Shown here in pieces: positions 47,397 to 56,159 of a DNA stretch of 64,000 bases (position 1 is its first letter; each line of letters starts with the position of its first letter). The stretch is from Psychrobacter sp. I-STPA6b (GTDB lineage Bacteria; Pseudomonadota; Gammaproteobacteria; Pseudomonadales; Moraxellaceae). Both the position numbers and the translations under genes were made by a program. The stretch covers positions 94,356 to 158,355 of the forward strand of contig NZ_VEWM01000070.1 of NCBI RefSeq assembly GCF_020662265.1, given 5' to 3'. The notes beneath the pieces were generated by a model. The model was not told the DNA's origin. It did not search any database and saw only the letters and a list, made by a program, of their open reading frames with translations.

Positions 47397-47987
47397 ATGA
47401 CAGATTCTCATCAACACAAACCTGACGTTCGCAAAGCCAACGACTGCCCACCACTGCCTGCTAACGCCAGTGCATTTGATAAACTTATTTATTGGCTTGG
47501 CATTGGGCTAGGCAGTGGTATGCCCAAACGGGCAGCAGGTACATGGGGCACAGTGGGTGGATTGATTGTTGCCATTCCATTAATGGCATTAGGATTTGTA
47601 CCATTTTTAATCATTACCGTGATTGCAGGGATTGTCGGAGTTTATATTTGTGGGCGTACTTCGGACTTAATGGGTGTGCATGATGACCCGCATATCGTAT
47701 GGGACGAATGGGTGGGTATGTGGATTACTTTATTGCCACTGGTTTATATAGGACTAAAACCATCACTTTTGATAGGAGGTGGTGAAAACTTATGGATTTC
47801 TTGGTGTTTATTTTTAGGAGCATTTGTTGCCTTTCGCTTTTTTGATATTTTAAAACCATTCCCAATTAGTTGGCTAGACAAAAAATTATCGGGCGGGCTT
47901 GGTATCATGCTTGATGATATTATCGCAGGAATAATGCCTTATCTTATATGGTATCTCATTATTTTTATAGGTATGCTTATTTTTTAG
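47397..47987 (+). CDS. pgpA: Phosphatidylglycerophosphatase A
   Basis: PgpA removes the phosphate from phosphatidylglycerol phosphate to make phosphatidylglycerol in the inner membrane. Family motifs are GLGSGMPKRAAGTWGTVGG, DPHIVWDEWVGMW and FRFFDILKPFPISWLDKKLSGGLGIMLDDIIAG. About four membrane helices. It sits 52 bases after thiL in the usual nusB-thiL-pgpA order. Confidence 0.94.
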   Translation: MTDSHQHKPDVRKANDCPPLPANASAFDKLIYWLGIGLGSGMPKRAAGTWGTVGGLIVAIPLMALGFVPFLIITVIAGIVGVYICGRTSDLMGVHDDPHIVWDEWVGMWITLLPLVYIGLKPSLLIGGGENLWISWCLFLGAFVAFRFFDILKPFPISWLDKKLSGGLGIMLDDIIAGIMPYLIWYLIIFIGMLIF

Positions 47988-48119
47988 ACACAAATAACCA
48001 AATCAATATAAAGTTCATTCACTTACAATTTCCCCTATTCATTATTTTGACTTATAATAAATTTGCTTATTCCATTTTTATTGACTAACTTTTCATTTAA
48101 CAGCTAAGATTTTTTCACT

Positions 48120-49514
48120 ATGAATACAACAAGCACTGCAAATAATAATTCAGACATTCTATCCATCATCATCCTCGCAGCTGGCAAAGGCACACGCATG
48201 AAATCGGCGAAACCCAAAGTTTTGCAAACCCTTGCCCATAAGCCATTATTAGCCCACGTTTTGGATACTTGCGGACAGCTAAATGCTGATAAAACCATTG
48301 TTGTCTATGGCTTTGGCGGTGAGCAAGTGCAATCAGCGATGAATGATTATGCCTTGACTTGGGTTGAACAAACTGAGCAACTCGGCACAGGTCATGCGGT
48401 AAAAGTTACCCTAGAAGAATTACCACAAAATGGTAAGAGCCTAATTTTATATGGTGATGTGCCACTGGTCAGTGAACATACCCTAAAACGCTTGCAAGAT
48501 AACAATACTCAAGGTATGTCCATGCTGACCTTAACCGTGGATAATCCTTTCGGTTTGGGTCGTATTAAACGAGATGCTGAGGGGAAAATCACCGCCATTG
48601 TTGAGCAAAAAGATGCCAGTGAAGCAGAACAAAAAATCTGCGAGATTAACAGTGGTATCTATTGTGTCGATAATGCCTTATTGCACAAATACCTACCCAA
48701 GCTGTCGAATGATAATGCCCAACAAGAGTATTATCTAACTGATATCGTCAAAATGGCAGTGGCTGACGGTATTAATATCATCGCCATTGAGCCGACTTTT
48801 AATTTTGAGATAGATGGTGTTAATGACCGCATCCAATTAGCTCAGCTAGAGCGTACCTACCAAAGCCATCAAGTCAGTCAGTTACAACAGCAAGGGGTAC
48901 AATTTGCTGACCCCAATCGTGTCGATATTCGTGGCACATTGCAAGCAGGGCAAGATGTATTTATTGATGTTAACGTGGTGTTTGAAGGCGACTGCGTACT
49001 TGGAGATAACGTCTATATCGAGGCAGGCTGTGTCATCAAAAACAGTCAAATTGGTAATGCCTGCTATCTAAAGCCATATTGTGTCCTTGACCAAGCAACT
49101 GTTGGTGCAGGCGTAGATATTGGACCTTTTGCTCATTTGCGTCCACAAACAGTACTTGCTGATAACAGCAAAATTGGTAACTTTGTCGAGACCAAAAAGT
49201 CTACCATTGGCAAAGGTAGTAAAGTCAATCACCTCAGCTATATTGGTGATGCTGTGGTTGGTGAAGGTGTCAATATCGGTGCAGGCACGATTACTTGTAA
49301 CTATGATGGCGTTAATAAATCACAAACCATTATTGATGATAATGCCTTTATCGGCTCAAACTCTAGCCTTGTCGCTCCTGTACGTATTGGCAAAACCGCA
49401 ACTGTGGGAGCAGGCTCGGTAATTACCAAAGATGTGAGCGATGATACATTGGCTGTAGCTCGTGGCAAACAGGTACAAAAAGAAGGCTGGCAACGTCCTT
49501 CAAAAAGCAAATAG
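48120..49514 (+). CDS. glmU: Bifunctional GlmU uridyltransferase/acetyltransferase
   Basis: GlmU acetylates glucosamine-1-phosphate and transfers UMP to give UDP-GlcNAc. The N-terminal nucleotidyltransferase has [17 protein letters not shown]; the C-terminal left-handed beta helix has hexapeptide repeats and the catalytic region [22 protein letters not shown]. The 464-aa length is typical. glmS follows 50 bases downstream, so both hexosamine steps are probably coregulated. Confidence 0.96.
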   Translation: MNTTSTANNNSDILSIIILAAGKGTRMKSAKPKVLQTLAHKPLLAHVLDTCGQLNADKTIVVYGFGGEQVQSAMNDYALTWVEQTEQLGTGHAVKVTLEELPQNGKSLILYGDVPLVSEHTLKRLQDNNTQGMSMLTLTVDNPFGLGRIKRDAEGKITAIVEQKDASEAEQKICEINSGIYCVDNALLHKYLPKLSNDNAQQEYYLTDIVKMAVADGINIIAIEPTFNFEIDGVNDRIQLAQLERTYQSHQVSQLQQQGVQFADPNRVDIRGTLQAGQDVFIDVNVVFEGDCVLGDNVYIEAGCVIKNSQIGNACYLKPYCVLDQATVGAGVDIGPFAHLRPQTVLADNSKIGNFVETKKSTIGKGSKVNHLSYIGDAVVGEGVNIGAGTITCNYDGVNKSQTIIDDNAFIGSNSSLVAPVRIGKTATVGAGSVITKDVSDDTLAVARGKQVQKEGWQRPSKSK

Positions 49515-49564
49515 TTTTTAGGATTAATACATTAGAAAAAATAATGACTTTATAAGGAAAACCT

Positions 49565-51412
49565 ATGTGTGGAATTGTTGGCGCAATCGCTGAACGTAAT
49601 ATTTCAACCATCTTGTTAGAAGGGCTAAAACGCCTTGAATATCGAGGCTATGATTCAGCAGGATTAACTGTCATATATAATAGTGAAAATGGTACTGAGC
49701 TACACCGTGAGCGCCAAGTTGGTAAAGTGCAAGAACTGGTCAATGCGGTCAATAAAAATCCTGAGTATTTTCAAGGAAATATTGGTATTGCTCATACCCG
49801 CTGGGCAACACATGGCGAGCCTGCTGAGCGTAACGCTCACCCACATGTATCAGGCAAAGTAGCGGTGGTGCATAACGGCATTGTTGAAAACTACGCCACA
49901 CTCAAACAAGAAATGCTGGATAAAGGCTATACCTTTACCTCACAAACTGATACCGAAGTGGTCGCTCATTTGATTGCAGACGCCTATGAAACGACGAACG
50001 ACTTATTGCAAGCGGTAGAGCAAGTGCGTCCTAGATTACATGGGGCGTTTGCCTTAGGAGTGATTCATGTCGATAATCCAAATGAACTCATTGCTGTACG
50101 TTTGGGTTCACCCTTAGTAATTGGTGTCGGTATTGGTGAGAATTTTATTGCCTCCGACCAGTTAGCATTATTACCTGTGACCAACCGTTTTATGTACCTT
50201 GAAGAAGGTGATATTGCTTGTATTACTCGTACGGATATTCGTGTGTATGCCAATGGCAAAGTGGTTCAACGAGCTGTTAAAGAATTAGACGCCAAACAGC
50301 ACAACGCTGATAAAGGTGAATTTAAGCACTATATGCTTAAAGAGATTTATGAACAGCCCGATGCTGTTGCCCGTACCGTTGAGATGGCAGTCGAAGGTAA
50401 TGCGTTAAAAAGTGACTTTCTAGCTCCTTATCAAGATAAGCTGGCTAGTGTCAAACATATTCAAATCTTAGCCTGTGGTACAAGTTACCATGCTGGTATG
50501 GTAGCAAAATATTGGTTTGAAGGTTTAACGCGTCTGCCTTGCTCAGTTGAGATTGCCAGTGAATTTCGGTATCGTGAGCCTGTAGTTTTAGACGACACCT
50601 TGATGATTTGTATTTCTCAGTCAGGTGAGACAGCAGATACCCTGTCAGCATTGCGTGATGTGCAGCAAAAACAAGTGGCAGGTTTTGTTAGCCTTGCCTT
50701 ATGTAATGTCCCCACTTCATCTTTAGTACGTGAAACCGATATTTTCTTACCAACAATGGCAGGGGTAGAAATCGGTGTTGCCTCAACCAAAGCCTTTACC
50801 ACACAATTGGTCGCTTTGATGTTGTTGGTACTAAAAATTGGGCAAGTGCAACATAGGCTAAGTGATGAAAAGTTACAAAGTCTTATTAGCGAACTCCATA
50901 ATTTATCAGGGCAATTGCATAGTAGCTTGACCCTTGACCATGCCATTCAAGAGCTGAGTTCATTATTTGAAAATAAACACAGCACCATATTTTTAGGGCG
51001 TGGTGTGCAGTTCCCCATTGCTTTAGAGGGAGCATTAAAGCTTAAAGAAATCTCATATATTCATGCGGAAGGCTATGCAGGTGGTGAGCTAAAACATGGA
51101 CCTTTAGCTCTTGTTGATAAAGACATGCCGATTGTGGTGCTTGCCCCCAAAGACAGTATGCTAGATAAGCTCAAAGCAAATATGCAAGAGGTACATGCTC
51201 GTCATGGTGAACTGTTCGTCTTTGCCAGTGAAAATAGCCAAATTGAGGCAAGTGAGCGACTACATGTGGTCAATGTACCAGAAGTGTGTGAGACCCTAGC
51301 CCCTATTGTCTATAGTATCCCTGTTCAGTTACTGTCTTACCATGTCGCAGTGATGCGGGGGACAGATGTTGACCAGCCTAGAAATTTGGCAAAGAGCGTC
51401 ACTGTAGAATAA
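49565..51412 (+). CDS. glmS: Glutamine:fructose-6-phosphate aminotransferase GlmS
   Basis: GlmS makes glucosamine-6-phosphate. Cys2 is the glutaminase nucleophile (MCGIVGAIAE). The two SIS domains with CGTSYHAG and SQSGETADT follow, and the C-terminus ends DQPRNLAKSVTVE. That C-terminal coding sequence is the target read by TnsD in Tn7-type transposons. The stop at 51412 is followed 25 bases later by the transposon end. No glmS ribozyme or leader was seen. Confidence 0.97.
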   Translation: MCGIVGAIAERNISTILLEGLKRLEYRGYDSAGLTVIYNSENGTELHRERQVGKVQELVNAVNKNPEYFQGNIGIAHTRWATHGEPAERNAHPHVSGKVAVVHNGIVENYATLKQEMLDKGYTFTSQTDTEVVAHLIADAYETTNDLLQAVEQVRPRLHGAFALGVIHVDNPNELIAVRLGSPLVIGVGIGENFIASDQLALLPVTNRFMYLEEGDIACITRTDIRVYANGKVVQRAVKELDAKQHNADKGEFKHYMLKEIYEQPDAVARTVEMAVEGNALKSDFLAPYQDKLASVKHIQILACGTSYHAGMVAKYWFEGLTRLPCSVEIASEFRYREPVVLDDTLMICISQSGETADTLSALRDVQQKQVAGFVSLALCNVPTSSLVRETDIFLPTMAGVEIGVASTKAFTTQLVALMLLVLKIGQVQHRLSDEKLQSLISELHNLSGQLHSSLTLDHAIQELSSLFENKHSTIFLGRGVQFPIALEGALKLKEISYIHAEGYAGGELKHGPLALVDKDMPIVVLAPKDSMLDKLKANMQEVHARHGELFVFASENSQIEASERLHVVNVPEVCETLAPIVYSIPVQLLSYHVAVMRGTDVDQPRNLAKSVTVE

Positions 51413-51437
51413 AACTTATACCACTCACTGACATGTT
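51377..51437 (+). other. attTn7-type attachment site (glmS 3' end plus insertion point)
   Basis: In Tn7, TnsD binds +23 to +58 from the central base of the 5-bp target, which maps here to 51377-51412, the last 36 bases of glmS. The predicted left flank of the 5-bp duplication is ATGTT at 51433-51437. The insertion point is 25 bp after the stop codon, as in Tn7. The second ATGTT copy would lie past the window at the other end of the element. Confidence 0.8.
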
Positions 51438-51444
51438 TGTCAGC

Positions 51445-51504
51445 GAGTAATAAAGTATCATACTAAGTAATAAAGTATCATACTGAGTAATAAAGTATCA
51501 TACT
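51445..51504. repeat. Three tandem 20-bp TnsB-site-like repeats
   Basis: GAGTAATAAAGTATCATACT occurs three times end to end (the second copy begins with A). It matches the Tn7 TnsB-binding site core AATAAAGT and the trailing ACTGA. Tn7 right ends carry four overlapping sites; here three are packed at a 20-base period. Confidence 0.85.
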
Positions 51505-51505
51505 G

Positions 51506-51534
51506 TTGACTCCCTTAGAATCCCCTGCTAAAGT
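51506..51534 (+). promoter_or_regulatory. Candidate tnsA promoter
   Basis: The -35 box TTGACT (5 of 6) begins one base after the last TnsB-like repeat. A 17-base spacer leads to TAAAGT (4 of 6). The expected transcript start is near 51541. Adjacent TnsB sites suggest autoregulation by TnsB, as known in Tn7. Confidence 0.55.
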
Positions 51535-51560
51535 TGATGTCACTTTAGTAGGGGTTTTTT
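51522..51560 (+). terminator. Terminator-like hairpin abutting the tnsA start codon
   Basis: CCCCTGCTAAAGT (51522-51534) pairs with ACTTTAGTAGGGG (51542-51554; one G-T pair) and is followed by six T, then ATG at 51561. The 3' arm also holds the AGGGG ribosome binding site. The hairpin can therefore end or silence read-through from glmS. Confidence 0.75.
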
Positions 51561-52376
51561 ATGCTCTCAAAAAAACAAGAAAAGTGGATTAAAGAAGGCA
51601 GAGGTCAGGGTGAGCTAGCTGAATATAAGCCATGGATAAAAGTTTCCGATATATCCTCATCAGGTCGATCACATAGAGTCTTTGGTCATAAAACAAGACG
51701 CACTCATCATTTAATGTCCGATCTAGAATTAGCAACATTTCTATTTCTTGAATGGAATCATGAAATTATAGATATTAGAGAGCAGTTCCCTCTTAAGTTT
51801 GATGAGACCATTGAAATTGCAGAGAGTATGCAAGTAAAGCATCCTGCCATTAGAGGTAATATTCATGTCATGACATCAGACTTTTATGTTGTGAGCTCTG
51901 ATAAAGAGTTTAACCAATTTGCTTTGCAGGCAAAGTATTCAGAAGATCTCATGAAGCCTAGAGTCATAGAGAAGTTAGAAATAGAACGTCGATACTGGTA
52001 TTCTAAAGGTATTCCATGGCAGATAATTACTGAAAAAGACATACCTATAGCTATTCAAAACAATATCAAATGGCTCTATCCAGAGGCGAGTCAGGATAGG
52101 TTTTTTGATTCTCAAGATAGCTTACATTTTTATACTAATGAGTTTGCGAAATGCCCTGATAAAAGCATTATTAACTTGTGCAAAGATATTGATAAAGCTT
52201 ACTTCAATGAATTAGGTAAATCTCTAAATGAATTGAGGATACTTTTAGGGTTGAGATTCTTTACATTTGACCTTCGTATAGACTTCAGAAAATTGAAATG
52301 TAGCGACATTCAAACAAGTAACTCTCACTATTGGAACTTAATGACTGAGGAGCTTCGACATGTTGCGAATCAATGA
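51561..52376 (+). CDS. tnsA: Transposase subunit TnsA (5'-end endonuclease)
   Basis: TnsA cuts the 5' ends of the transposon, so with TnsB the element is fully excised. The 271-aa protein matches Tn7 TnsA (273 aa) along its length: IKEGRGQG, SSGRSHRVFGHKT and LEWNHEIIDIREQFPL. The nuclease residues Glu64, Asp107, Gln123 and Lys125 keep the same D-to-K spacing of 18 as in Tn7. The start ATG follows the terminator hairpin directly. It overlaps tnsB by 17 bases. Confidence 0.96.
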   Translation: MLSKKQEKWIKEGRGQGELAEYKPWIKVSDISSSGRSHRVFGHKTRRTHHLMSDLELATFLFLEWNHEIIDIREQFPLKFDETIEIAESMQVKHPAIRGNIHVMTSDFYVVSSDKEFNQFALQAKYSEDLMKPRVIEKLEIERRYWYSKGIPWQIITEKDIPIAIQNNIKWLYPEASQDRFFDSQDSLHFYTNEFAKCPDKSIINLCKDIDKAYFNELGKSLNELRILLGLRFFTFDLRIDFRKLKCSDIQTSNSHYWNLMTEELRHVANQ

Positions 52377-54462
52377 TGTTTATAGCAATCAAGACTTAAA
52401 GTATAGAATCTTAAGCCTTTTACCCGAGCATGTCGTTTGGATCGAGATTGATAATACATCTGCACTACCTGAGCTTATATTTATTGATAATTTGATCAAC
52501 CTGATTGAAGAGGGTGTGTGTTATATCACTGAAGATCCTTACCAAAATTTAATTTTACAAACTCCTGAAGATGGTAGTAAAGCGCAGTTAAAAAGAGATG
52601 AGAATTATGAGCTTATTAAACCTATTATAAGTCACCCTCTCTATTACCTTCCAGAAGAACGAGCAAAATTTATAAACGAGATTATTGATGCTAAAAGAAG
52701 TACAAAGCAAACACTATATCGTTTACTTCGTAATTATTGGCAAAGAGGTCAAGTGCCCAATGCTCTTCTTCCAAACTATAAGAATTCTGGAGCGAAAGGT
52801 AAGAAACGTACTGCCAAAAACAAAGAACTGGGTAGACCTAGAGTCTATAAGAAAGGTACTACTGCCATTATTAATGAAGATATAGAAAGACTGTTTTCCA
52901 TTATCATTAGTAAATACCTCTTAAATGATAGTAAGTATACAATTGTTTATGCGTACCGAAAATTTAAGACAATGTATCGTTCTCTGAATCCAGAAGTTAA
53001 AGAAGAGGACTTTCCTAGTATCTGGCAGTTTAAATACTTCTATAACAAAAACTTTACTTCTGTCCAAAAACTTAAGGCTAGGTATAATAAAATCAGCTAT
53101 AACAAGGATGTAAGGCAGTTAAGGTCAACGGTGAACACACAGGTTCTAGGTCCTGGCTCACGTTATGAGATAGACGCAACAATTGCTGATATATATCTAG
53201 TATCTGATTCAGATAGACAAAGTATTGTAGGTCGTCCAGTTATCTATTTTGTAGCAGATGTGTTTAGTCGTATGGTAGCGGGCTTCTATATTGGATTCGA
53301 AAACCCTTCCTATGCTACTAGTATTCAAGCTTTAGAGATGGCAGTAGCGGATAAACAAAGTTACTGTAAAAAGTATGGTATTAATATCACATCTGATGAT
53401 TGGCCATGTATAGGTTTACCTGATGCGATACTTGCAGATCGTGGTGAGTTATTGGGTCATCAAATTGAAATATTAGAAAAAAGTTTTTCAGTGCGAATAG
53501 AAAACACACCTCCTTACCGTGGTGATTTAAAACCTATTGTAGAGCGATACTTTAAAACCATGCAGGCAACATTTAAACCTTTTGCTCCAGGAGTAGTCAC
53601 AGGAGTTACAGAAAAAAAGAAAGGAGGAAAAGACTACCGTTTGGATGCTACTCTAACAATTTCAGAATTTAAAAGAATAATAATTAATTCAATTTTAATG
53701 CATAACAATTCTCATCAATTAAGACATTATGATAGAGATAGCGATATGCCTCCTGATCTAGCTATGGTACCTATTGAGCTATGGAGCTGGGGGCTACAGA
53801 ATCGTACAGGTAAGTTACGTTCAGTGTCAGAACAGGCTTTATATGTTGCACTATTACCTAGAAAAAAGGCTACCTTATCAGACTTAGGTATTAAGCTATT
53901 CGGTAATTATTATATTTGTTCTGAAATGAGGGAACAGGGTTGGTTACATCGGAAAAATACAATTAATCGACCTAAGTCTCTTGAAGTTGCTTATGACCCT
54001 TTAGATGCGGATACAGTCTATATTTTTTATGAAAAGGACAGTCTTAATTATTGGAAAGCTCACCTAACTGATCGTTCTAGGGAGTTTAAAGGCTGTAGCT
54101 TTTGGGAAGTTTGGCAAATTCAAGAAGAACAGAAAAAAACTACTGCTAATCAGGAGCTTAAGAGCAGTTTAGCATTAGAAGAGCTTGAAAGAGAAAATGA
54201 GAGAATTATACAGGAAGCAATCAAAGCTAAGCCAAAATCACTTAATACCAAATCTAATCAGTTAACTAATATTACTCATAACAGAAAAAAAGCAAAAGAT
54301 GATGAGCGTAAAAATAGGCAGAAAAATAAAAATGAAAAAGGAAAGTTGATTCAACTACCTATTGGGATAACAAATAATGACAAGAAAAACTTAGATTTAA
54401 GTGATGAGGATTTGGCTCTTAAATTCCCTGTCTATCATGATGTTTTGTCTGACGATGATTAA
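52360..54462 (+). CDS. tnsB: Transposase subunit TnsB (DDE strand transferase)
   Basis: TnsB binds the end repeats, cuts the 3' ends and joins them to target DNA. The 700-aa protein aligns with Tn7 TnsB (702 aa). The DDE triad is Asp272 (YEIDATIADIYLV), Asp360 (AILADRGELLGH) and Glu395 (PIVERYFKT), each one position lower than in Tn7. Blocks LLRNYWQRGQVPNALLPNY and FYIGFENPSYAT are highly conserved. The Lys-rich C-terminal tail is likely the TnsC contact. Translation is coupled to tnsA by overlap. Confidence 0.97.
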   Translation: MLRINDVYSNQDLKYRILSLLPEHVVWIEIDNTSALPELIFIDNLINLIEEGVCYITEDPYQNLILQTPEDGSKAQLKRDENYELIKPIISHPLYYLPEERAKFINEIIDAKRSTKQTLYRLLRNYWQRGQVPNALLPNYKNSGAKGKKRTAKNKELGRPRVYKKGTTAIINEDIERLFSIIISKYLLNDSKYTIVYAYRKFKTMYRSLNPEVKEEDFPSIWQFKYFYNKNFTSVQKLKARYNKISYNKDVRQLRSTVNTQVLGPGSRYEIDATIADIYLVSDSDRQSIVGRPVIYFVADVFSRMVAGFYIGFENPSYATSIQALEMAVADKQSYCKKYGINITSDDWPCIGLPDAILADRGELLGHQIEILEKSFSVRIENTPPYRGDLKPIVERYFKTMQATFKPFAPGVVTGVTEKKKGGKDYRLDATLTISEFKRIIINSILMHNNSHQLRHYDRDSDMPPDLAMVPIELWSWGLQNRTGKLRSVSEQALYVALLPRKKATLSDLGIKLFGNYYICSEMREQGWLHRKNTINRPKSLEVAYDPLDADTVYIFYEKDSLNYWKAHLTDRSREFKGCSFWEVWQIQEEQKKTTANQELKSSLALEELERENERIIQEAIKAKPKSLNTKSNQLTNITHNRKKAKDDERKNRQKNKNEKGKLIQLPIGITNNDKKNLDLSDEDLALKFPVYHDVLSDDD

Positions 54463-54484
54463 TTAAAAAATATTGAGATTAGCT

Positions 54485-56158
54485 ATGATTAATGCAGTTT
54501 ATAAGGAAAGCTTTGGTAGCTATAAAGGCAATCCATTTATTGAAGCATTACCTAGTATTCTAGAACCGAAACAGGTAGCTCAATATCTAAAAGGTAGTGT
54601 TGATTTTAATCAATCTGACTGTCAGGCTTCATCGTCTATTCGTGCTCACTTGATTTCTCAAATGATGGGGCAGTTTTTCCAACCCATTAATCGTCATATT
54701 GATCTTGAAAGAAAACTATCAGTGATGATTCGTGAAGGGTATGTGGGGCGTAATCCAACAGATGGATCTTTAAACACGCATCTTCAAAATGGTTATGAGC
54801 GTTTAATGTTAGGAGAAGATAATGCAGTCCGATTTCCTACGGTTACTTCCACCGCACGTAGTTTAGCTTTTATAGGTTGTTCGGGTAGCGGTAAAACAAC
54901 CACACTTAATAAGATTTTATCTACTTACCCTCAGGTTATTTATCACCCTAAATTTAACTTTACTCAAATCGTTTACTTAAGGGTAGATTGTCCCCATGAT
55001 GGCTCTCTTAAAAGTCTTTGTCTTCATTTCTTTAGAGCAATTGATCAAGCATTAGATTCTAACTATGAACAGAAGTATGCGTTAAAACGTCACAGCGTAG
55101 AGACCTTGCTTAATTTAATGCGTCAAATATCTAATCATCATGCTATCGGTCTATTGGTAATAGACGAGATACAGCACCTGAGTGTTAACAAATCTGGTGG
55201 TGCTGAGAAAATGCTGAATTTTTTTGTGACGCTTGTTAATACAGTAGGTTTACCCGTAGTGATGGTTGGAACACCAAAAGCAAGATTTATCTTCGAAGGA
55301 GATTTAAGATCGGCTCGTCGTGGGGCTGGATTTGGTTCAGTTTTTTGGGAACAAATGGCTAAAGAAGCAAATATGACTTTGTCAGATGGCAGAGTATACA
55401 AATCTGAATGGAATAGCTTTACCGATAACCTATGGAAGTATCAGTGGTTAAAAAAAGCAGACATTATATTGTCTGATAATATCCGAGAGTGTTGGTATGA
55501 ATTATCTCAGGGTATTTTAGATATTGTGGTTAAGCTTTTCGTCCTTGCTCAATTTAGAGCAATAGATTCAGGATTAGAACGTATTACCGTTAAGCTGTTG
55601 CAAACTACTTATGATGAGGACTTAAAGCCTATTCATCCTATGATTGAGGCATTACAGTCAGGTAGATCAGATAGGATCGCTCAGTTTTCAGATCTGGTAG
55701 TACCAAATATTGATAAAAAATTATTACAGCTTCAAAGTAAGCTAGATCAAAAAAGAGATGAATTTGATGAAGTATCAGAATATCAAGGTCATGAGTTAAG
55801 TATTAGATTGCATCGTATACTAGTCGATATGGGGAAAGACTCTCCTCTCTTAGTTCCAACAGTTAAAAAGGCAGTTTCTGTGCTACCCAAAGCTACTATG
55901 GAAGATTTAATGCCCATTATTTTAGATTGGTTGAAAGAAACTAAGATAGAGAGTAGCTCTTTAAAAGATGATTCAAAAGGGAAAGAATCTATAAAAAAGC
56001 CAAAGTCTATCAAGCAGAAAGACTGGCACACTTTAGATTCTAATGACTTACGTTTTCAGTTCAACCAAAGAGGTAAGAATGAAACATTTTATAAGTATTT
56101 AAAGGCTAATACATCGTTAATTTTTGATATTAACGACTGGCTACCTAAAGTAGGCTAA
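54485..56158 (+). CDS. tnsC: AAA+ transposition regulator TnsC
   Basis: TnsC forms ATP-dependent rings on target DNA and links target selectors to TnsA-TnsB. Walker A is GCSGSGKT (about residues 131-138) and Walker B LLVIDEIQHL. The tail carries a Lys-rich segment before a final domain. The start is put at ATG 54485 because the resulting MINAVYKESFG aligns with the Tn7 N-terminus; the TTG at 54473 is an alternative. The protein is 557 aa against 555 in Tn7. Confidence 0.95.
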   Translation: MINAVYKESFGSYKGNPFIEALPSILEPKQVAQYLKGSVDFNQSDCQASSSIRAHLISQMMGQFFQPINRHIDLERKLSVMIREGYVGRNPTDGSLNTHLQNGYERLMLGEDNAVRFPTVTSTARSLAFIGCSGSGKTTTLNKILSTYPQVIYHPKFNFTQIVYLRVDCPHDGSLKSLCLHFFRAIDQALDSNYEQKYALKRHSVETLLNLMRQISNHHAIGLLVIDEIQHLSVNKSGGAEKMLNFFVTLVNTVGLPVVMVGTPKARFIFEGDLRSARRGAGFGSVFWEQMAKEANMTLSDGRVYKSEWNSFTDNLWKYQWLKKADIILSDNIRECWYELSQGILDIVVKLFVLAQFRAIDSGLERITVKLLQTTYDEDLKPIHPMIEALQSGRSDRIAQFSDLVVPNIDKKLLQLQSKLDQKRDEFDEVSEYQGHELSIRLHRILVDMGKDSPLLVPTVKKAVSVLPKATMEDLMPIILDWLKETKIESSSLKDDSKGKESIKKPKSIKQKDWHTLDSNDLRFQFNQRGKNETFYKYLKANTSLIFDINDWLPKVG

Positions 56159-56159
56159 T

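Noticed and set aside
49515..49564. glmS ribozyme or leader regulation
   Set aside because: The gap between glmU and glmS is only 50 bases and holds just a ribosome binding site.
51445..51504. Tandem repeats considered as a CRISPR array
   Set aside because: Copies are directly adjacent with no spacers and match TnsB-site cores at a Tn7 right end.
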